From a virus: a DNA stretch of 61,102 nt. Both the position numbers and the translations under genes were made by a program. Below, piece after piece: positions 8,149-15,673 of this stretch (the stretch's first letter is position 1; every line of letters begins with the position of its first letter). Below the pieces are notes generated by a model, which did no database searches, had not been told where the DNA came from, and worked only from the letters and a program-made list of their open reading frames with translations. The DNA is taken from the IMG/VR virus record IMGVR_UViG_3300032893_000047, positions 1 through 61,102 of that record; one strand, given 5' to 3'.

Positions 8149-8682
8149 CTAAAAGTCCATGTCCGTTAATTTCCAGATAGCGATAAAGAAAAATACAAAA
8201 AATGTGATAATGATAATTATCCATGTACAAAAAGCGATCCATTCCCACCATAAATAATATTCATTCCCTAAAAAATAACATCCGCTTAATTCATTCAGCA
8301 TTTTTGAAGCCTCACCCTGTTCCTGAGCAGTTATTTGTTGAATTGCTGTTTGATAAGCAAATGAATTTTCATCGATTGTTTGAATTTTTTTCAATCTATC
8401 TGATAAAGATTGTAATGCTTGCATATTTTTTTCAAATGAATTATCTGGAGTCTTTAGCCAAATTGCATTATAATCTGAATGTCGGCTATCTTTCAATTTA
8501 TCAATAAAACTTTGGATATATTTACTTTTTTCGGACAACGTCGAACTTTTATCTGCTAAAGTCCAATTGGAGTAAATGTTATTATTATATTCGTAATCTC
8601 GTTTTACACCTCCTATTATTAGATAAATAGAAAAAATAACACAGATAACACAAATGCCAAATCCTAAAAAAATTCTAATCAT
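8149..8682 (-). CDS. Two-span membrane protein, 177 aa
   Basis: A membrane segment at residues 4-24 and another at about 148-170 flank a charged, mostly helical loop of about 120 residues. The start has CTCTCCTT on the plus strand, that is AAGGAGAG on the coding strand. It lies 13 bases upstream of the larger membrane protein gene, so the two are probably co-translated. Function unknown. Confidence 0.6.
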   Translation of the reverse strand: MIRIFLGFGICVICVIFSIYLIIGGVKRDYEYNNNIYSNWTLADKSSTLSEKSKYIQSFIDKLKDSRHSDYNAIWLKTPDNSFEKNMQALQSLSDRLKKIQTIDENSFAYQTAIQQITAQEQGEASKMLNELSGCYFLGNEYYLWWEWIAFCTWIIIIITFFVFFFIAIWKLTDMDF

Positions 8683-8708
8683 ATTCTCTCCTTATATTAA
8701 AATAAAAA

Positions 8709-9014
8709 TTATTTATCATTTATACTACCGTCAATTCTTTGAGAAGTTAAATATATATATGAAGATATGAGATAGGTATTTACTGGGTGCCCTTTTTCAG
8801 AAAGTTCATAAATATATTTTACTATATCTTTTATTATAAAATAAATATCTTTGATATAAGTTATATCCAAATTTGATATTGTTTTTCGATATTCAAAATT
8901 CTTAATAAATATTCTTAGAACCAAAAAATTTGAATATTCTAATATTTCATATCTATCAAAAAGATGTTTACAATATGTAAGTTCAGATTTTAAAGCAAAA
9001 ATAAAATTATTCAT
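8709..9014 (-). CDS. Hypothetical protein, 101 aa
   Basis: ATG at 9014 with AGGAGG upstream on the minus strand; it overlaps the preceding gene by 8 bases. Helical, Tyr/Ile-rich, no Cys pair beyond a single YCKH. Function unknown. Confidence 0.6.
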   Translation of the reverse strand: MNNFIFALKSELTYCKHLFDRYEILEYSNFLVLRIFIKNFEYRKTISNLDITYIKDIYFIIKDIVKYIYELSEKGHPVNTYLISSYIYLTSQRIDGSINDK

Positions 9015-9189
9015 TCAATCCTCCTTCAATTCCTTTCATGATAATACCGAGAAGCGGGCAATGGGCGGAGGCGCAATAATCATCATTTTTACGGCAATAA
9101 TCTTCTACAACAGTATATCCATCATCAATAGATTCAATTATTCTTATATGTTTACAATAAGTTTTGATTTCTTCAAAAGTTTTTGACAT
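9007..9189 (-). CDS. Cys-rich small protein, 60 aa
   Basis: The ATG at 9189 is preferred because GGAGG lies 9 nt upstream on the minus strand; a longer reading from 9222 lacks this. It contains YCKHIR, DYCRK, YCASAHCPLLG, a pattern of four to five Cys suited to metal binding. Function unknown. Confidence 0.6.
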   Translation of the reverse strand: MSKTFEEIKTYCKHIRIIESIDDGYTVVEDYCRKNDDYCASAHCPLLGIIMKGIEGGLNE

Positions 9190-9484
9190 TCCTATACGCC
9201 TCCGTAGTTTCATTTGTACCATAATTTATATACGTTGCAGTATAACTATCGGTAATATTTGCATAAAATAAATTTGTGGATTGCGTAAAAACGCTATCAT
9301 AAAATTCAATAGTTTTTAAATCAACATCAAGATACCAATTTAATTGAAACCAACGAATAAAAGGTTTGCCAAAATTAAATTTTTTATTTTTGATAATAAT
9401 AAAGCACGGATTTATTTTTTTAAAAAGAAAAATCATTCTATTTGAGGGGAGATGTTTTTTATAACGCTTATTATAATTCATCAA
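9173..9484 (-). CDS. Hypothetical protein, 103 aa
   Basis: A basic, aromatic-rich protein in the leftward operon, two bases downstream of the first gene. No membrane span or metal motif stands out. The start choice (ATG 9484 versus the next Met) is uncertain. Function unknown. Confidence 0.45.
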   Translation of the reverse strand: MMNYNKRYKKHLPSNRMIFLFKKINPCFIIIKNKKFNFGKPFIRWFQLNWYLDVDLKTIEFYDSVFTQSTNLFYANITDSYTATYINYGTNETTEAYRNVKNF

Positions 9485-9486
9485 AG

Positions 9487-9690
9487 TTAGTTTATATCCT
9501 TTAATTTGATAATGTTTCTTATTGTTGTGTTTTCATAACCGTCCATTTCAAAATGTTCCTTCAATTCATCATAATCAACATGTCTGGAAATAAGATGGCA
9601 ACTACTAAGACTATATTTTTTAGATGAAAAATTAATAACATAATTTTTATAACATTCCCGTTTTATTCTATCCAGTGATAATCTATTCAT
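9487..9690 (-). CDS. Hypothetical protein, first gene of leftward operon, 67 aa
   Basis: ATG 9690 is chosen because AAAGGA lies upstream on the minus strand; the TTG at 9705 is less likely. A small, basic, soluble protein. It is the promoter-proximal gene of the only leftward operon. Confidence 0.5.
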   Translation of the reverse strand: MNRLSLDRIKRECYKNYVINFSSKKYSLSSCHLISRHVDYDELKEHFEMDGYENTTIRNIIKLKDIN

Positions 9691-9709
9691 TTTATTTCCT
9701 TTCAAATTA

Positions 9710-9737
9710 AATATATCACAAATAAAAAATATTGCAA
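9710..9737 (-). promoter_or_regulatory. Promoter of the leftward operon
   Basis: On the minus strand TTGCAA (9732-9737), 16 nt, TATATT (9710-9715), about 20 nt before ATG 9690. It faces the rightward gene at 9796, so this is a divergent promoter region. Confidence 0.55.
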
Positions 9738-9795
9738 GAAAAATATTGTATAATTTTAATTTTTATGCTAAATTATATTTTAAGGAGTTTTAAAA

Positions 9796-9984
9796 ATGAA
9801 AACAGAAAATTCAGAAAAATTCACAGGTATTGGTATCTGGAAAGACGATCAGGAAAAGTTGACGAACATGAAGAAGAAATTAGGCTTAAGTCGATCACAA
9901 ACATTTCATGTCATTTTTTCCTATGTTGAAAAGCACCCGGAAATATATCCAGAATTATATAAATTTGTGAAAAAGGAATTATAA
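9796..9984 (+). CDS. Small ribbon-helix-helix-like protein, 62 aa
   Basis: ATG 9796 has AAGGAG upstream. The segment KDDQEKLTNMKKKLGLSRSQ followed by a hydrophobic helix resembles the helices of ribbon-helix-helix DNA-binding proteins. As the first rightward gene next to a divergent promoter, it may be an autoregulator. The family match is moderate. Confidence 0.5.
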   Translation: MKTENSEKFTGIGIWKDDQEKLTNMKKKLGLSRSQTFHVIFSYVEKHPEIYPELYKFVKKEL

Positions 9985-10260
9985 ATGAATCCTACGCAGG
10001 CAATCAAAAAAAAATGTGTCGATTGCAATCCGGTCAAAAGTCAAATTCTTTGCATCGATTGTTTTTTGAAAGACAAGAAATTATCAAATCTAAAAAAGAT
10101 TAGAAATTATTGCAAAGTTTTTTGTATGAATAACCAGGAAAAAGAAGTCGATCTTTGTCCATCAAAATCCTGCCCGCTATATAATTTCAGAAAAGGCAAA
10201 AATCCTAACCGGGCAGGCATCGGGAATCATAGGGCAAAATTGCCAAAAAACGTATCGTGA
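9985..10260 (+). CDS. Phage zinc-binding protein with CPLY motif, 91 aa
   Basis: Starts directly after the previous stop. It has AIKKKCVDCNP, LCIDC, CKVFC and CPSKSCPLYNFRKGKNPNR, a pattern I recognise from many small phage and prophage proteins with an 'AI+xxCxxC ... CPLYxFRxGxNPxR' signature. Metal binding is likely; function is unknown. Confidence 0.65.
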   Translation: MNPTQAIKKKCVDCNPVKSQILCIDCFLKDKKLSNLKKIRNYCKVFCMNNQEKEVDLCPSKSCPLYNFRKGKNPNRAGIGNHRAKLPKNVS

Positions 10261-10636
10261 GATCGAGTTTGAGAAAAAAGTATTTGAAAATTGAATAATT
10301 ATATTATCAAGATATTTTTATTAAAAAAAAATGACTATAATCGATCTTTGAAAATATGCTTATATCTTCGCTACAATCAAAAAACTTTTGTTATTTGAAT
10401 AAATATACGTTTTGAATGTTTTTTACGATAGCGTCAATCCTCGTGCAATATAGAAAATTGTATGTTTTTGTATACATAGTCATTGACAACTTATTGACAA
10501 ATTTTGAAATAAAAGAGGTTATAAAAAATACAAAAACTGTAAATAGCATACATTAAATGTCTAAAAGTTACTTATGCAATAATTTAAATAAAAGTGTAAA
10601 TAATTTGTAAATATTTAAAATTATTGTAGAAAATAC

Positions 10637-10665
10637 TTGACAAAAATTAAAATATGATATATTAT
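10637..10665 (+). promoter_or_regulatory. Sigma-70-type promoter
   Basis: TTGACA (10637-10642), 17 nt, TATTAT (10660-10665). It drives the early rightward block starting at 10739. Confidence 0.65.
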
Positions 10666-10672
10666 ATATATA

Positions 10673-10709
10673 GAGATTAGAAATAATCTCGGCAATTCGC
10701 ATGAATTGC
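10673..10709 (+). promoter_or_regulatory. Two perfect leader hairpins
   Basis: GAGATTA-GAAA-TAATCTC (10673-10690) and GCAATTC-GCAT-GAATTGC (10692-10709) are two perfect 7-bp hairpins just after the predicted transcription start. They may stabilise the 5' end of the early mRNA or act as a processing or regulatory element. Confidence 0.6.
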
Positions 10710-10738
10710 AAAAATGAGTTATGCAAAGGAAGGGAATT

Positions 10739-11011
10739 ATGTTGTCTTATACAAAAGAAAGAGCAAGGGCAAAAATTAGTAACAAACTTACTAAATATTT
10801 GCATAATAAAAAAATTAATTTAAATACAAATGTACCCGAATTTTTAAAGGAAAAAGGATTTACATTTATTTGCGATGATTATTATAAGAAAAATGGCAAA
10901 ATGTATCTATATGGCGGAATAGATAATGGCTGTATTGCATTGGATAGAAAAAATATAACAGAAAAACAAATATTTGAATATAAAAATAATTGGGCAAATT
11001 ACATTGTATAA
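10739..11011 (+). CDS. Hypothetical early protein, 90 aa
   Basis: ATG 10739 follows GGAAGGG; an upstream in-frame ATG at 10721 has no ribosome site. A basic, soluble protein, first gene behind the strong early promoter. No family recognised. Such first early genes often act on the host, but nothing in the sequence shows this. Confidence 0.6.
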   Translation: MLSYTKERARAKISNKLTKYLHNKKINLNTNVPEFLKEKGFTFICDDYYKKNGKMYLYGGIDNGCIALDRKNITEKQIFEYKNNWANYIV

Positions 11012-11097
11012 TTCTGACACGCCGTTTCATTACGGCGTACTTAATGCGGGCTATGCCGGTCACAACCCCGGAAAACGCAGAGTGAGAAGGAAGGATT

Positions 11098-11280
11098 ATG
11101 CCAGTAACAAAATGCCAACGATTAGCGAATGAGACCATAATAAGCATTATGCCTATGAGGACAAAAATGAAAGAATTGATATATGCTGGTAGACTTGAAG
11201 AGGCAAAAGTGCTGAAAGAACAGATTGCCAATTACCTTGAGAAATATTATGTATTTTGTGGCATTGAAAATATATTTTAA
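11098..11280 (+). CDS. Small helical protein, 60 aa
   Basis: ATG 11098 after AGAAGGAAGG. The 86 bases before it contain the hairpin ACGCCG-TTTCATTA-CGGCGT (11019-11038). The protein is a charged helix (AGRLEEAKVLKEQIANYLEK). Function unknown. Confidence 0.5.
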   Translation: MPVTKCQRLANETIISIMPMRTKMKELIYAGRLEEAKVLKEQIANYLEKYYVFCGIENIF

Positions 11281-11323
11281 GGAGGGATTGACAACAAGTT
11301 GATAGTGAAAAGGAGATGAGATT

Positions 11324-11458
11324 ATGAGTATTTTTAAAATTGGTGAAGCATTGATTTCTGTCAGAGTGCATATATCTGATGTTTTATCCATATACGAAAA
11401 AATTCGGATCAAAAAATATGATAATATGAAAATAATTTCGTTCGATAATATTAAATAG
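11324..11458 (+). CDS. Small hypothetical protein, 44 aa
   Basis: ATG 11324 with AAAAGGAGATGAG upstream; stop TAG 11456-11458. A mixed hydrophobic peptide without clear membrane span or Cys. Function unknown. Confidence 0.5.
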   Translation: MSIFKIGEALISVRVHISDVLSIYEKIRIKKYDNMKIISFDNIK

Positions 11459-11481
11459 GATAAAATTGAAAAGGAGTTTAT

Positions 11482-11745
11482 GTGAAAACTTGCAAAAACA
11501 ATAACAATGAAGATCGATGTAATTCCTGGTGCCATAACGGCTACTACTGCCATGCGACAGACGAGCAACTTACAACCGATTGTCATGTATACAAGCCAGG
11601 CTATAATTGTCAAACCTGCCAGCATATGCGGAGATGTGCTGATTTTCTTACAGATGATGAGGATGAGCCAGAAGTGGATTCGTTTGCAAGATTTACGGAA
11701 GAAATAGAAAGGAGAATAACAAAAAATGAGGGAAATAAAATTTAG
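11482..11745 (+). CDS. Cys-rich protein with GTG start, 87 aa
   Basis: GTG 11482 follows AAAAGGAGTTTAT. It carries TCKN, RCNSWCHNGYYCHA, DCHV, NCQTCQHMRRC: eight or more Cys plus His, a probable multi-zinc fold. The 16 bases ACTGCCATGCGACAGA in this gene recur at about 13039 in a short non-coding stretch, a sign of local duplication. It overlaps the YopX gene by 20 bases. Confidence 0.6.
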   Translation: MKTCKNNNNEDRCNSWCHNGYYCHATDEQLTTDCHVYKPGYNCQTCQHMRRCADFLTDDEDEPEVDSFARFTEEIERRITKNEGNKI

Positions 11746-12142
11746 AGGTTTGTCTATTAATCAAAAAAAATGGGTATATGGCGATTTGATAACCTCTCCA
11801 AATGGCGAAATAAAAAATATTATGATAAAAGATATAAGAAAAAACATATCTGAATATCAAAGATTTATAAATGAAAAAACACTTGATGAAAAAGGATATT
11901 ATTTTAATAATATTATTATTGAAATTGATGCGAAATCTATAGGACAGTTTACCGGACTGAAAGACAAAAACGGAAAAGAAATCTATGAGTTATGTGAAAT
12001 AAATAATAGATATAAAGTAATATACATGGAATATAAATATATCTTGCAAGATACATCAAATTATGATATAATAAAAGACATAAGCGAGGTAAAATTAAAT
12101 GAAAACGGAATTGAGATTACTAAAGAATACTCAGAAATATAG
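11726..12142 (+). CDS. YopX-family protein, altered C-terminus
   Basis: The start MREIKFRGLSINQKKWVYGD and the core IGQFTGLKDKNGKEIYE are the hallmarks of the YopX family of phage and Bacillus prophage proteins. The usual continuation after IYEGD is replaced (IYELCEINNRYKV), and the C-terminus is overlapped by an HNH-like gene from 12099. This suggests rearrangement at the insertion point. Biochemical role of YopX is unknown. Confidence 0.75.
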   Translation: MREIKFRGLSINQKKWVYGDLITSPNGEIKNIMIKDIRKNISEYQRFINEKTLDEKGYYFNNIIIEIDAKSIGQFTGLKDKNGKEIYELCEINNRYKVIYMEYKYILQDTSNYDIIKDISEVKLNENGIEITKEYSEI

Positions 12143-12626
12143 AAAAACTCCAAAAGGATTATTAACTAATATTTATCAACGTATAAAAAATAGATGTTTA
12201 AAATATGAATATAGTCTTGATTTTACATTAAAGGATATACATATACTATTTTTAAACGATAAGAAATTTATAAAATTATTTAAATTTTGGGAAAAGAATG
12301 GTTATAAATATTATGATGTTCCAACAATAGACAGAATAGATGCTTATAAAGGTTATGAAAAAAATAATATACAAATATTATCGTGGCTAGAAAATAGAAA
12401 AAAAGGAGACAAGGAATGTGCAATTAAAAAATGGAAGCCGATAATAATGACAGATATGGACGGGAATAAAATAAAACGATTTGAATCTATAAAAAGATGT
12501 GCAAATGAAACTGGATTAAATTATAGTTTAATTATACTTGTTTGTCAAGGCAAAAGAAATCATACTGGGGGTTATAAGTTTATTTACGATAATCCAGAAT
12601 TATTAGATGGGAAGGCTACTTGTTAA
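12099..12626 (+). CDS. HNH-like homing endonuclease with NUMOD1-type tail, 175 aa
   Basis: The middle VPTIDRIDAYKGYEKNNIQI and LENRKKGDKE match a phage endonuclease-like family with a DRIDxxxGYxxxNIQ core. The C-terminal part MTDMDGNKIKRFESIKRCAN followed by HTGGYKFIY is a NUMOD1-type DNA-binding module. The gene overlaps the YopX gene by 44 bases, as expected for a mobile nuclease gene inserted at a gene end. It is followed by two terminator-like hairpins. Confidence 0.65.
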   Translation: MKTELRLLKNTQKYRKTPKGLLTNIYQRIKNRCLKYEYSLDFTLKDIHILFLNDKKFIKLFKFWEKNGYKYYDVPTIDRIDAYKGYEKNNIQILSWLENRKKGDKECAIKKWKPIIMTDMDGNKIKRFESIKRCANETGLNYSLIILVCQGKRNHTGGYKFIYDNPELLDGKATC

Positions 12627-12688
12627 GCAGTCTTCCTTTCGGGGATGATCTGGGGTCCTGCCTGTCGTCAATACGGGCAGGTACTTTT
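12610..12688 (+). terminator. Tandem terminator-like hairpins
   Basis: GGAAGGCT (12610-12617) with AGTCTTCC (12629-12636), then CCTGCCTGT (12657-12665) with ACGGGCAGG (12673-12681), followed by TACTTTT. Each has one G-U pair. The U-tracts are short, so these may be processing or attenuation sites. Confidence 0.5.
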
Positions 12689-12698
12689 AAAGGAGATT

Positions 12699-12914
12699 AT
12701 GAAAGTTATAAATATTCGAGGTCATTTATTAAAACTTTGGAATTATAAAAAAGATAATAAAATATCCCATAATTTTGGGATTGAATTATTCCGGAAAGTG
12801 TTGATACTTTTTTGCAAAAAGTCGCAAATGAATAGTGTTATTATTATCCGTCCACATATCAATAATGATGATAACACGGATAAAGAAAAGTTTTCAATAA
12901 CTTATTTAGGATGA
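12699..12914 (+). CDS. Hypothetical protein, 71 aa
   Basis: ATG 12699 with AAAGGAG upstream; a longer reading from 12645 crosses a hairpin and lacks a ribosome site. Basic N-terminus and no clear motif. Function unknown. Confidence 0.5.
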   Translation: MKVINIRGHLLKLWNYKKDNKISHNFGIELFRKVLILFCKKSQMNSVIIIRPHINNDDNTDKEKFSITYLG

Positions 12915-12926
12915 AAGGAGAATAAT

Positions 12927-13022
12927 ATGCCAAATGAACAGATTATAGCAATTATTGTCTATGCAGCATTCGCTATTATCGGGATAGTCGCTATAATATT
13001 AGTAGCGAAGAAAATGATTTAA
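12927..13022 (+). CDS. Single-span membrane micropeptide, 31 aa
   Basis: ATG 12927 has GAAAGGAG upstream. Residues 5-27 are almost wholly hydrophobic (IIAIIVYAAFAIIGIVAIIL), with Lys at the end. Too short for the usual gene finders but with good signals. Confidence 0.5.
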   Translation: MPNEQIIAIIVYAAFAIIGIVAIILVAKKMI

Positions 13023-13102
13023 TCGGGGAGCCGTGCCGGACTGCCATGCGACAGAATCTTGATTGCCGGATGTATCTAAATAAGACAGGAGGTGAATAAA
13101 TT

Positions 13103-13282
13103 ATGTTAAAAGAAATGTTTTGCGCAAAATTAAAAAAGAATAAAGTAGAATGTGATTTAGAGAAAATTAAAGAAGTTTTAAACGATGAAAAGATTGAATT
13201 TAAAAATATTTTTCAGGTAGACGGGGGAACAACTGAAGAGGGATATGGATTTATAACATGGAGATTTTATTATAAAAAATGA
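13103..13282 (+). CDS. Hypothetical protein, 59 aa
   Basis: ATG 13103 with ACAGGAGGTG upstream, one of the strongest ribosome sites here. A mixed alpha/beta peptide with aromatic C-terminus (ITWRFYYKK). The stretch before it (13023-13090) holds a fragment resembling the gene at 11482. A CCGAG/CTCGG hairpin lies at about 13290-13306. Confidence 0.5.
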   Translation: MLKEMFCAKLKKNKVECDLEKIKEVLNDEKIEFKNIFQVDGGTTEEGYGFITWRFYYKK

Positions 13283-13331
13283 TTGAATCTTGACCGAGTG
13301 GAGGGCTCGGTTATTTTGAAAGGATGATTTT

Positions 13332-13703
13332 ATGTTGTTTATTATAAGCTTAATAATAGGAATTATATCAGGAATATTTATTCCAATTTATGATTTTGAT
13401 CATCATATATTTAACCCTTGTAATTTAATTATGTTATGCGCATTAGAAATGAACAAATTAAAACAACGAAATAATCTTGTGAAAGACATTCTTTCAAAAG
13501 AACTCAACTTAATTTCACAAGGGCAATTCAAATCAAAATATAGTTTTGAGTTGAATACCAATATTGCCGGATTTCATCGTAATACATATAATATAGATAG
13601 TTCCGAAAAAGAAATTGATACAATAGAAATTATCTATCTTGATTATGATGACTTATCGGAACAGATTCAAACTTTACAAAAATGGTTGGAGGAAATCAAA
13701 TGA
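13332..13703 (+). CDS. Membrane-anchored hypothetical protein, 123 aa
   Basis: ATG 13332 after GAAAGGATG. Residues 1-18 form a membrane anchor or signal (FIISLIIGIISGIFIPI); the rest is soluble. The stop TGA 13701-13703 overlaps the next ATG. Confidence 0.55.
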   Translation: MLFIISLIIGIISGIFIPIYDFDHHIFNPCNLIMLCALEMNKLKQRNNLVKDILSKELNLISQGQFKSKYSFELNTNIAGFHRNTYNIDSSEKEIDTIEIIYLDYDDLSEQIQTLQKWLEEIK

Positions 13704-14041
13704 GAATAACTTGGTTTATTGCTAATAAATTAAAAAAATTAGATCAAATTCGATATGCTATATTTGCCGCAAAACAAGTGCTTTATATTTTTGAAAAAAA
13801 ATATCCAGGGGACACTCGCCCAAGGTTGGCAATTCAAGCAGCTGAAAAATATCTAAAGAATCCGAATAAAAAAGCCGCCGACGCCGCCTATGCCGCCGCC
13901 AACGCCGCCGCCGACGCCGCCGACGTCGCCGCCTACGTCGCCGCCGCCGTCGCCTATGCCGCCGCCGACGCCGCCAACGACGCCAAATTGAAACTTAAAA
14001 TTATAAATTACGGTATAAAATTATTAGGAGTAAAACTATGA
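13700..14041 (+). CDS. Protein with Ala/Asp low-complexity tract, 113 aa
   Basis: ATG 13700 overlaps the previous stop and has GGAGG (13687-13691) upstream. The N-terminal 55 residues are ordinary; then about 40 residues of an AADAAYAAANAAADAAD-like repeat are encoded by GCCGCC-rich DNA (about 13870-13985), the most GC-rich stretch of the genome. The repeat probably forms a single alanine-rich helix. Similar Ala-rich tails occur in small phage proteins of unknown role. The stop overlaps the next gene (ATGA). Confidence 0.65.
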   Translation: MRITWFIANKLKKLDQIRYAIFAAKQVLYIFEKKYPGDTRPRLAIQAAEKYLKNPNKKAADAAYAAANAAADAADVAAYVAAAVAYAAADAANDAKLKLKIINYGIKLLGVKL

Positions 14042-14145
14042 CCAGAAAATTATCAACGAAGGATAAGATTTTTATTGCCTTTTGCATTGCGTGTTTGATC
14101 TATGGTTTTATCATGGCGACATTGAAAGTGATGGGGGTTATATAA
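14038..14145 (+). CDS. Small membrane peptide, 35 aa
   Basis: ATG 14038 overlaps the previous stop and TAA 14143-14145 overlaps the next ATG (TAATG). Residues 11-31 are hydrophobic (IFIAFCIACLIYGFIMATL). Coupling on both sides supports translation. AGGAG lies upstream. Confidence 0.55.
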   Translation: MTRKLSTKDKIFIAFCIACLIYGFIMATLKVMGVI

Positions 14146-14939
14146 TGTTACGTGAAATTATATACGATTATCTTGAAAACAATGAAGATAATTACATCTA
14201 CAAAAACAAAGAATTTACTGCATCACCTTCATCTATTTGCGATTGTCGACGAAAAATTTATTATCGAAAAAAAGGTTATACGCAATCAAATCCTATTTCC
14301 GCGCCCTCGAAATTAAAAATGGAAATGGGTAATATGATTCATAATTACATAAAAAAAATTTTAGAAGATAAAAATTATAATACTTTTAATATCAATTATA
14401 TTGAAGGCGAGCAATTAAAATGTGCTGAACTCGGCGGGTTACTTTGGTGGTATCGTGTCGATAATCTTATTGAAATAGACCAAAAAAAATATATGATTGA
14501 AGTTAAGTCTGTGTTTATGTCTGGCTGGTCTGAAGTGCAAAACAATGCTCGGATTGAAAATATTTTACAATTATATTTATATATGCTTTTTGAAAAAATT
14601 GATAACGGAATAATCTTGTATATAGATCGTTCATCTGGATATATGAAAGAATATAATTTTACTTTAAGATCTTTACAAGATTATGATAATGATCTTTGGA
14701 AACAAATCGAAGGATTAAACCAACTTGCATTGCAGGTAAATAATGATACTTTACCGGAAAGAGATTTTCAGGCTTACATGAAACGCACTGAATCATTATC
14801 ATGGGAATTCCAAAAAGATAAAAAAATGTACAAAACAGATTTTCATTGCAATTATTGTTCTTTCAAGGATTATTGCTGGAAAGATATAATTGAAATAATA
14901 CAACCGGGACAATTTTATATTGATGGAAAAATTATTTAA
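14145..14939 (+). CDS. Cas4/RecB-like PD-(D/E)XK nuclease, 264 aa
   Basis: ATG 14145 is chosen since it overlaps the previous stop. The protein has CDCRRKIYY near residue 35, a GNMIHNYIKKIL helix, the active-site run YRVDNLIEI ... YMIEVKSV (Asp, then Glu-x-Lys), a QLYLYM helix, and a C-terminal CNYCSFKDYC. Together with the N-terminal Cys these give the four-Cys iron-sulphur signature of Cas4/AddB-type exonucleases. No CRISPR genes are nearby, so a role in phage recombination or end processing is likely. Confidence 0.75.
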   Translation: MLREIIYDYLENNEDNYIYKNKEFTASPSSICDCRRKIYYRKKGYTQSNPISAPSKLKMEMGNMIHNYIKKILEDKNYNTFNINYIEGEQLKCAELGGLLWWYRVDNLIEIDQKKYMIEVKSVFMSGWSEVQNNARIENILQLYLYMLFEKIDNGIILYIDRSSGYMKEYNFTLRSLQDYDNDLWKQIEGLNQLALQVNNDTLPERDFQAYMKRTESLSWEFQKDKKMYKTDFHCNYCSFKDYCWKDIIEIIQPGQFYIDGKII

Positions 14940-14957
14940 AAATATTTAATTTACTTG

Positions 14958-14985
14958 TTGACAAATATTTGTAATGCTATATAAT
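14958..14985 (+). promoter_or_regulatory. Sigma-70-type promoter
   Basis: TTGACA (14958-14963), 16 nt, perfect TATAAT (14980-14985), just before the ribosome site at 14991. Confidence 0.75.
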
Positions 14986-15005
14986 AGATTGAAAGGAGTT
15001 AAAAA

Positions 15006-15329
15006 TTGAAACATACAACCGATTTTCAAAGGATAAAAAAAGTAAAAGAATTTATTAAATTAAAAAAAATACTTCGAGAAAAAAAATATTATAAAACTAA
15101 TAAAGTTTCATGTGCTCATTTCGGAAGTTGGGCGGCTCAAGGAAAAGCAGGTGGATGTTTTATTTGTAATAATAATTATTATAATTATACATTGCATAAT
15201 CGTAGATTTTCTACGAGATCAGCAACGCAGAAAGTTTCATCATGGTCATTTATTGAATTTGGTAATTTATGTTCAGAATGTTATTCTGAATTAGAAAAAC
15301 AATGTAATTATATATTTGAAAAATATTAA
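15006..15329 (+). CDS. Hypothetical Cys-containing protein, 107 aa
   Basis: TTG 15006 has GAAAGGAG upstream and follows a strong promoter. CFIC and LCSEC pairs suggest one zinc site; the N-terminus is a basic helix. No family recognised. Confidence 0.55.
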   Translation: MKHTTDFQRIKKVKEFIKLKKILREKKYYKTNKVSCAHFGSWAAQGKAGGCFICNNNYYNYTLHNRRFSTRSATQKVSSWSFIEFGNLCSECYSELEKQCNYIFEKY

Positions 15330-15338
15330 TTATTTGTG

Positions 15339-15502
15339 AAGGGGGATTGTAACCTTTATTTTTCGGCAGGAAAATATAAAAAATCTATGGCGGTAATTAT
15401 GTATCAATATATATAATGAAACCCAACTATACGAATAATGTAATAAACATCGATGATAAAAACATTATTTTGGCAGGTATAGATTTTTCGCCATCCCCCT
15501 CC
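15339..15502 (+). ncRNA. Candidate structured RNA or leader upstream of the SSB operon
   Basis: No gene is seen in 15330-15531. AGGGGGAT (15340-15347) can pair with ATCCCCCT (15493-15500), enclosing a hairpin CTATAC/GTATAG (15427-15432 with 15477-15482) plus AATAATGT/ACATTATT (15434-15441 with 15462-15469). An alternative pairing AAAATCTA/TAGATTTT excludes part of this, and ATGGCG (15387 region) can pair CGCCAT near 15489, so a switch is possible. No known class recognised. Confidence 0.45.
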
Positions 15503-15531
15503 ATGAATAATTAATTAAAAGGAGTTAAAAA

Positions 15532-15663
15532 TTGAAAAAAATAATTGTAGAAGTTGACGACAAGTTTAAAGAAAAAATGAAATATGACATATTAAAAAAG
15601 GGTTATAACACAATCAAGGAATACATCATAGCCATTATCAAGAAGGAAATGGACAATAAATAA
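15532..15663 (+). CDS. Small ribbon-helix-helix-like protein, 43 aa
   Basis: TTG 15532 with AAAAGGAG upstream. The short strand IIVEVDD followed by two helices (KEKMKYDILKKG, TIKEYIIAIIKKEM) is the layout of a minimal ribbon-helix-helix DNA-binding protein. A relative of similar size lies at 26972. It may regulate the SSB operon. Confidence 0.5.
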   Translation: MKKIIVEVDDKFKEKMKYDILKKGYNTIKEYIIAIIKKEMDNK

Positions 15664-15673
15664 AGGAGAAACT

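Larger units (their letters stand above)
10261..10738. other. Long AT-rich intergenic region, early promoter and possible origin
   Basis: No gene is seen in 478 bases. It contains the promoter and leader hairpins listed separately, a pair TTGACAACTTATTGACA near 10493, and the segment ATGCTTATATCTTCGCTACA near 10357, which loosely resembles ATGCTTATATATCTTAATCA near 6652 in the other long intergenic region. An origin of replication is possible, but no clear iterons are seen. Confidence 0.4.

Noticed and set aside
9796-9984. Lysogeny repressor
   Set aside because: Small ribbon-helix-helix-like protein without a CI-like domain, and there is no integrase or excisionase, so a lysogeny module cannot be supported.
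14145-14939. Cas4-like nuclease as part of a CRISPR system
   Set aside because: No repeat array and no cas1, cas2 or effector genes are present. Cas4-like nucleases are common in phages on their own.
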